A stretch of 64,000 bases of DNA. Origin: Hemicordylus capensis (lineage: Eukaryota > Chordata > Lepidosauria > Squamata > Cordylidae). The stretch spans positions 13,473,320 to 13,537,319 of the forward strand of contig NC_069670.1 in NCBI RefSeq assembly GCF_027244095.1, written 5' to 3'. Below, one piece after another: positions 63,210 to 64,000 of the stretch (position 1 is its first letter; the number at the start of each line of letters is the position of its first letter). The notes under the pieces are model-generated. The model was not told the origin of the DNA and did not search any database. It was given only the letters and a program-made list of their open reading frames with translations. The position numbers and the translations under genes were made by a program.

Positions 63210-64000
63210 CTGGGAAGGAAGGAAGAGGAAGCGAGAAAAACGATTCAGTGCCAGGCAGACACCCTGCCCAGCCAGCGCCCACGGCGTGGCATACCAGCCC
63301 GTGCTCTCTCGGGGCGGGGACCTTTCCCCTCGCTCCCACCACAAAAGATGCATTGTTCTTCCCAGGATGAATGCCCCCCTCCGCCCCGACTTCCCCGGAG
63401 ATGTCTACGATGCATGCCTCTCTCAAAAAAGGGGCTCGGGGCGCTTCCTCTGAACAGGGTGTTGCTTCTTTTCACCCCCCAACCAGCCCTGTTGTGCAGG
63501 TTTGGCCGGAACAGTGGTTTCTCCGGAAATGCAGGCCGCAGGGCAGGGAAGAGGCATTCCCCTCCAAGCCTGGGCAATTCTTACTGCTACACCGTCCAAC
63601 GAGTAAAATTCTGCAGGTATCGCGATGGCTACGAAAGAGAAATGTTTCTTTCCCGAAACATGCAGAACAGGGCATGCCACACCTATTGGCAGGTTTCCCA
63701 GAAAGGGCAGGAGAGAAGACTATGGACAGCTGCTGTTTTGTGGGGTTTTGTGTTGTAGGTTGTCTTTTTAGATCTATCCCACCGCCCCTTGTAAGCAGCT
63801 TGAAAACTGCGTGGAAGAGCAGGGTGGGAAAGGGTTTTAAATACCAACAAATGCAATCACAATAAATGCCTGATAATTGGGCAAAAGGCCACCTTTAAAG
63901 GAGGCCTCGTATGTACACCTTATCCTGTGTTTATGTATATCTGCATTTTTATTCTACCACTTTGACAACTTTTTAGTTGAAAAGCTGTATAATATTAGGA
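63210..64000 (-). other. ADAM15 intron upstream of the transmembrane exon
   Basis: No further ADAM15 exon was recognised. The stretch ends in a retroposon-like 3' tail near 63780-63990. Open frames on both strands show no family character. Confidence 0.5.

Overview
The window is nuclear DNA from a vertebrate, almost certainly a squamate reptile (lizard or snake). It has spliced genes with GT-AG introns, GC-rich promoters, many microsatellites and dense non-LTR retroposons. These include Sauria-type SINEs with a Bov-B-like tail, CR1-type LINE 3' ends and a SINE with a 5S-rRNA-like head, a combination known from squamates. The compact, GC-rich layout would fit a microchromosome, but that is inference.

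Layout, left to right. 1-4581: first coding exon of NPR1 (minus strand) and part of its first intron. 4582-10994: intergenic repeats, an initiator tRNA-Met gene (10359-10430, minus) and a CCAAT-rich promoter for ILF2. 10995-19167: complete ILF2/NF45 (plus, 14 coding exons, 390 aa). 19585-21926: complete SNAPIN (minus, 4 exons, 137 aa), tail-to-tail with ILF2. The NPR1-ILF2-SNAPIN order and orientation match human 1q21.3. About 22.0-29.5 kb: a tandem amplification whose units contain a copy of the SNAPIN promoter/5' region plus a roughly 95-bp minisatellite rich in CTCF-like motifs. 32371-42622: a complete 11-coding-exon SMAD4-like gene (minus, 571 aa) that is a divergent paralogue rather than the conserved SMAD4. 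52220-56633: an eight-exon gene (plus) that resembles the maestro/MROH HEAT-repeat family. 57414-63209: the 3' end of ADAM15 (minus), with the transmembrane segment and proline-rich cytoplasmic tail.

The genes belong to separate pathways: natriuretic-peptide signalling (NPR1), double-stranded-RNA-binding complexes (ILF2), lysosome and synaptic-vesicle trafficking (SNAPIN), TGF-beta/BMP transcription (SMAD4-like) and cell-surface proteolysis and adhesion (ADAM15). Main points for a second look are: (1) a retained SMAD4 paralogue whose 21-nt micro-exon lacks the leucine-rich nuclear export signal that human SMAD4 has at that position, next to a MRO/MROH-like gene in the same head-to-head arrangement as SMAD4 and MRO on human 18q; (2) the nearly identical 1825-bp tandem units carrying SNAPIN promoter copies and a CTCF-like array; (3) a composite 5S-plus-tRNA SINE family and a palindromic foldback family scattered through the window.

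Exon coordinates were read by eye from splice signals, reading phase and recalled protein families; no search was run.
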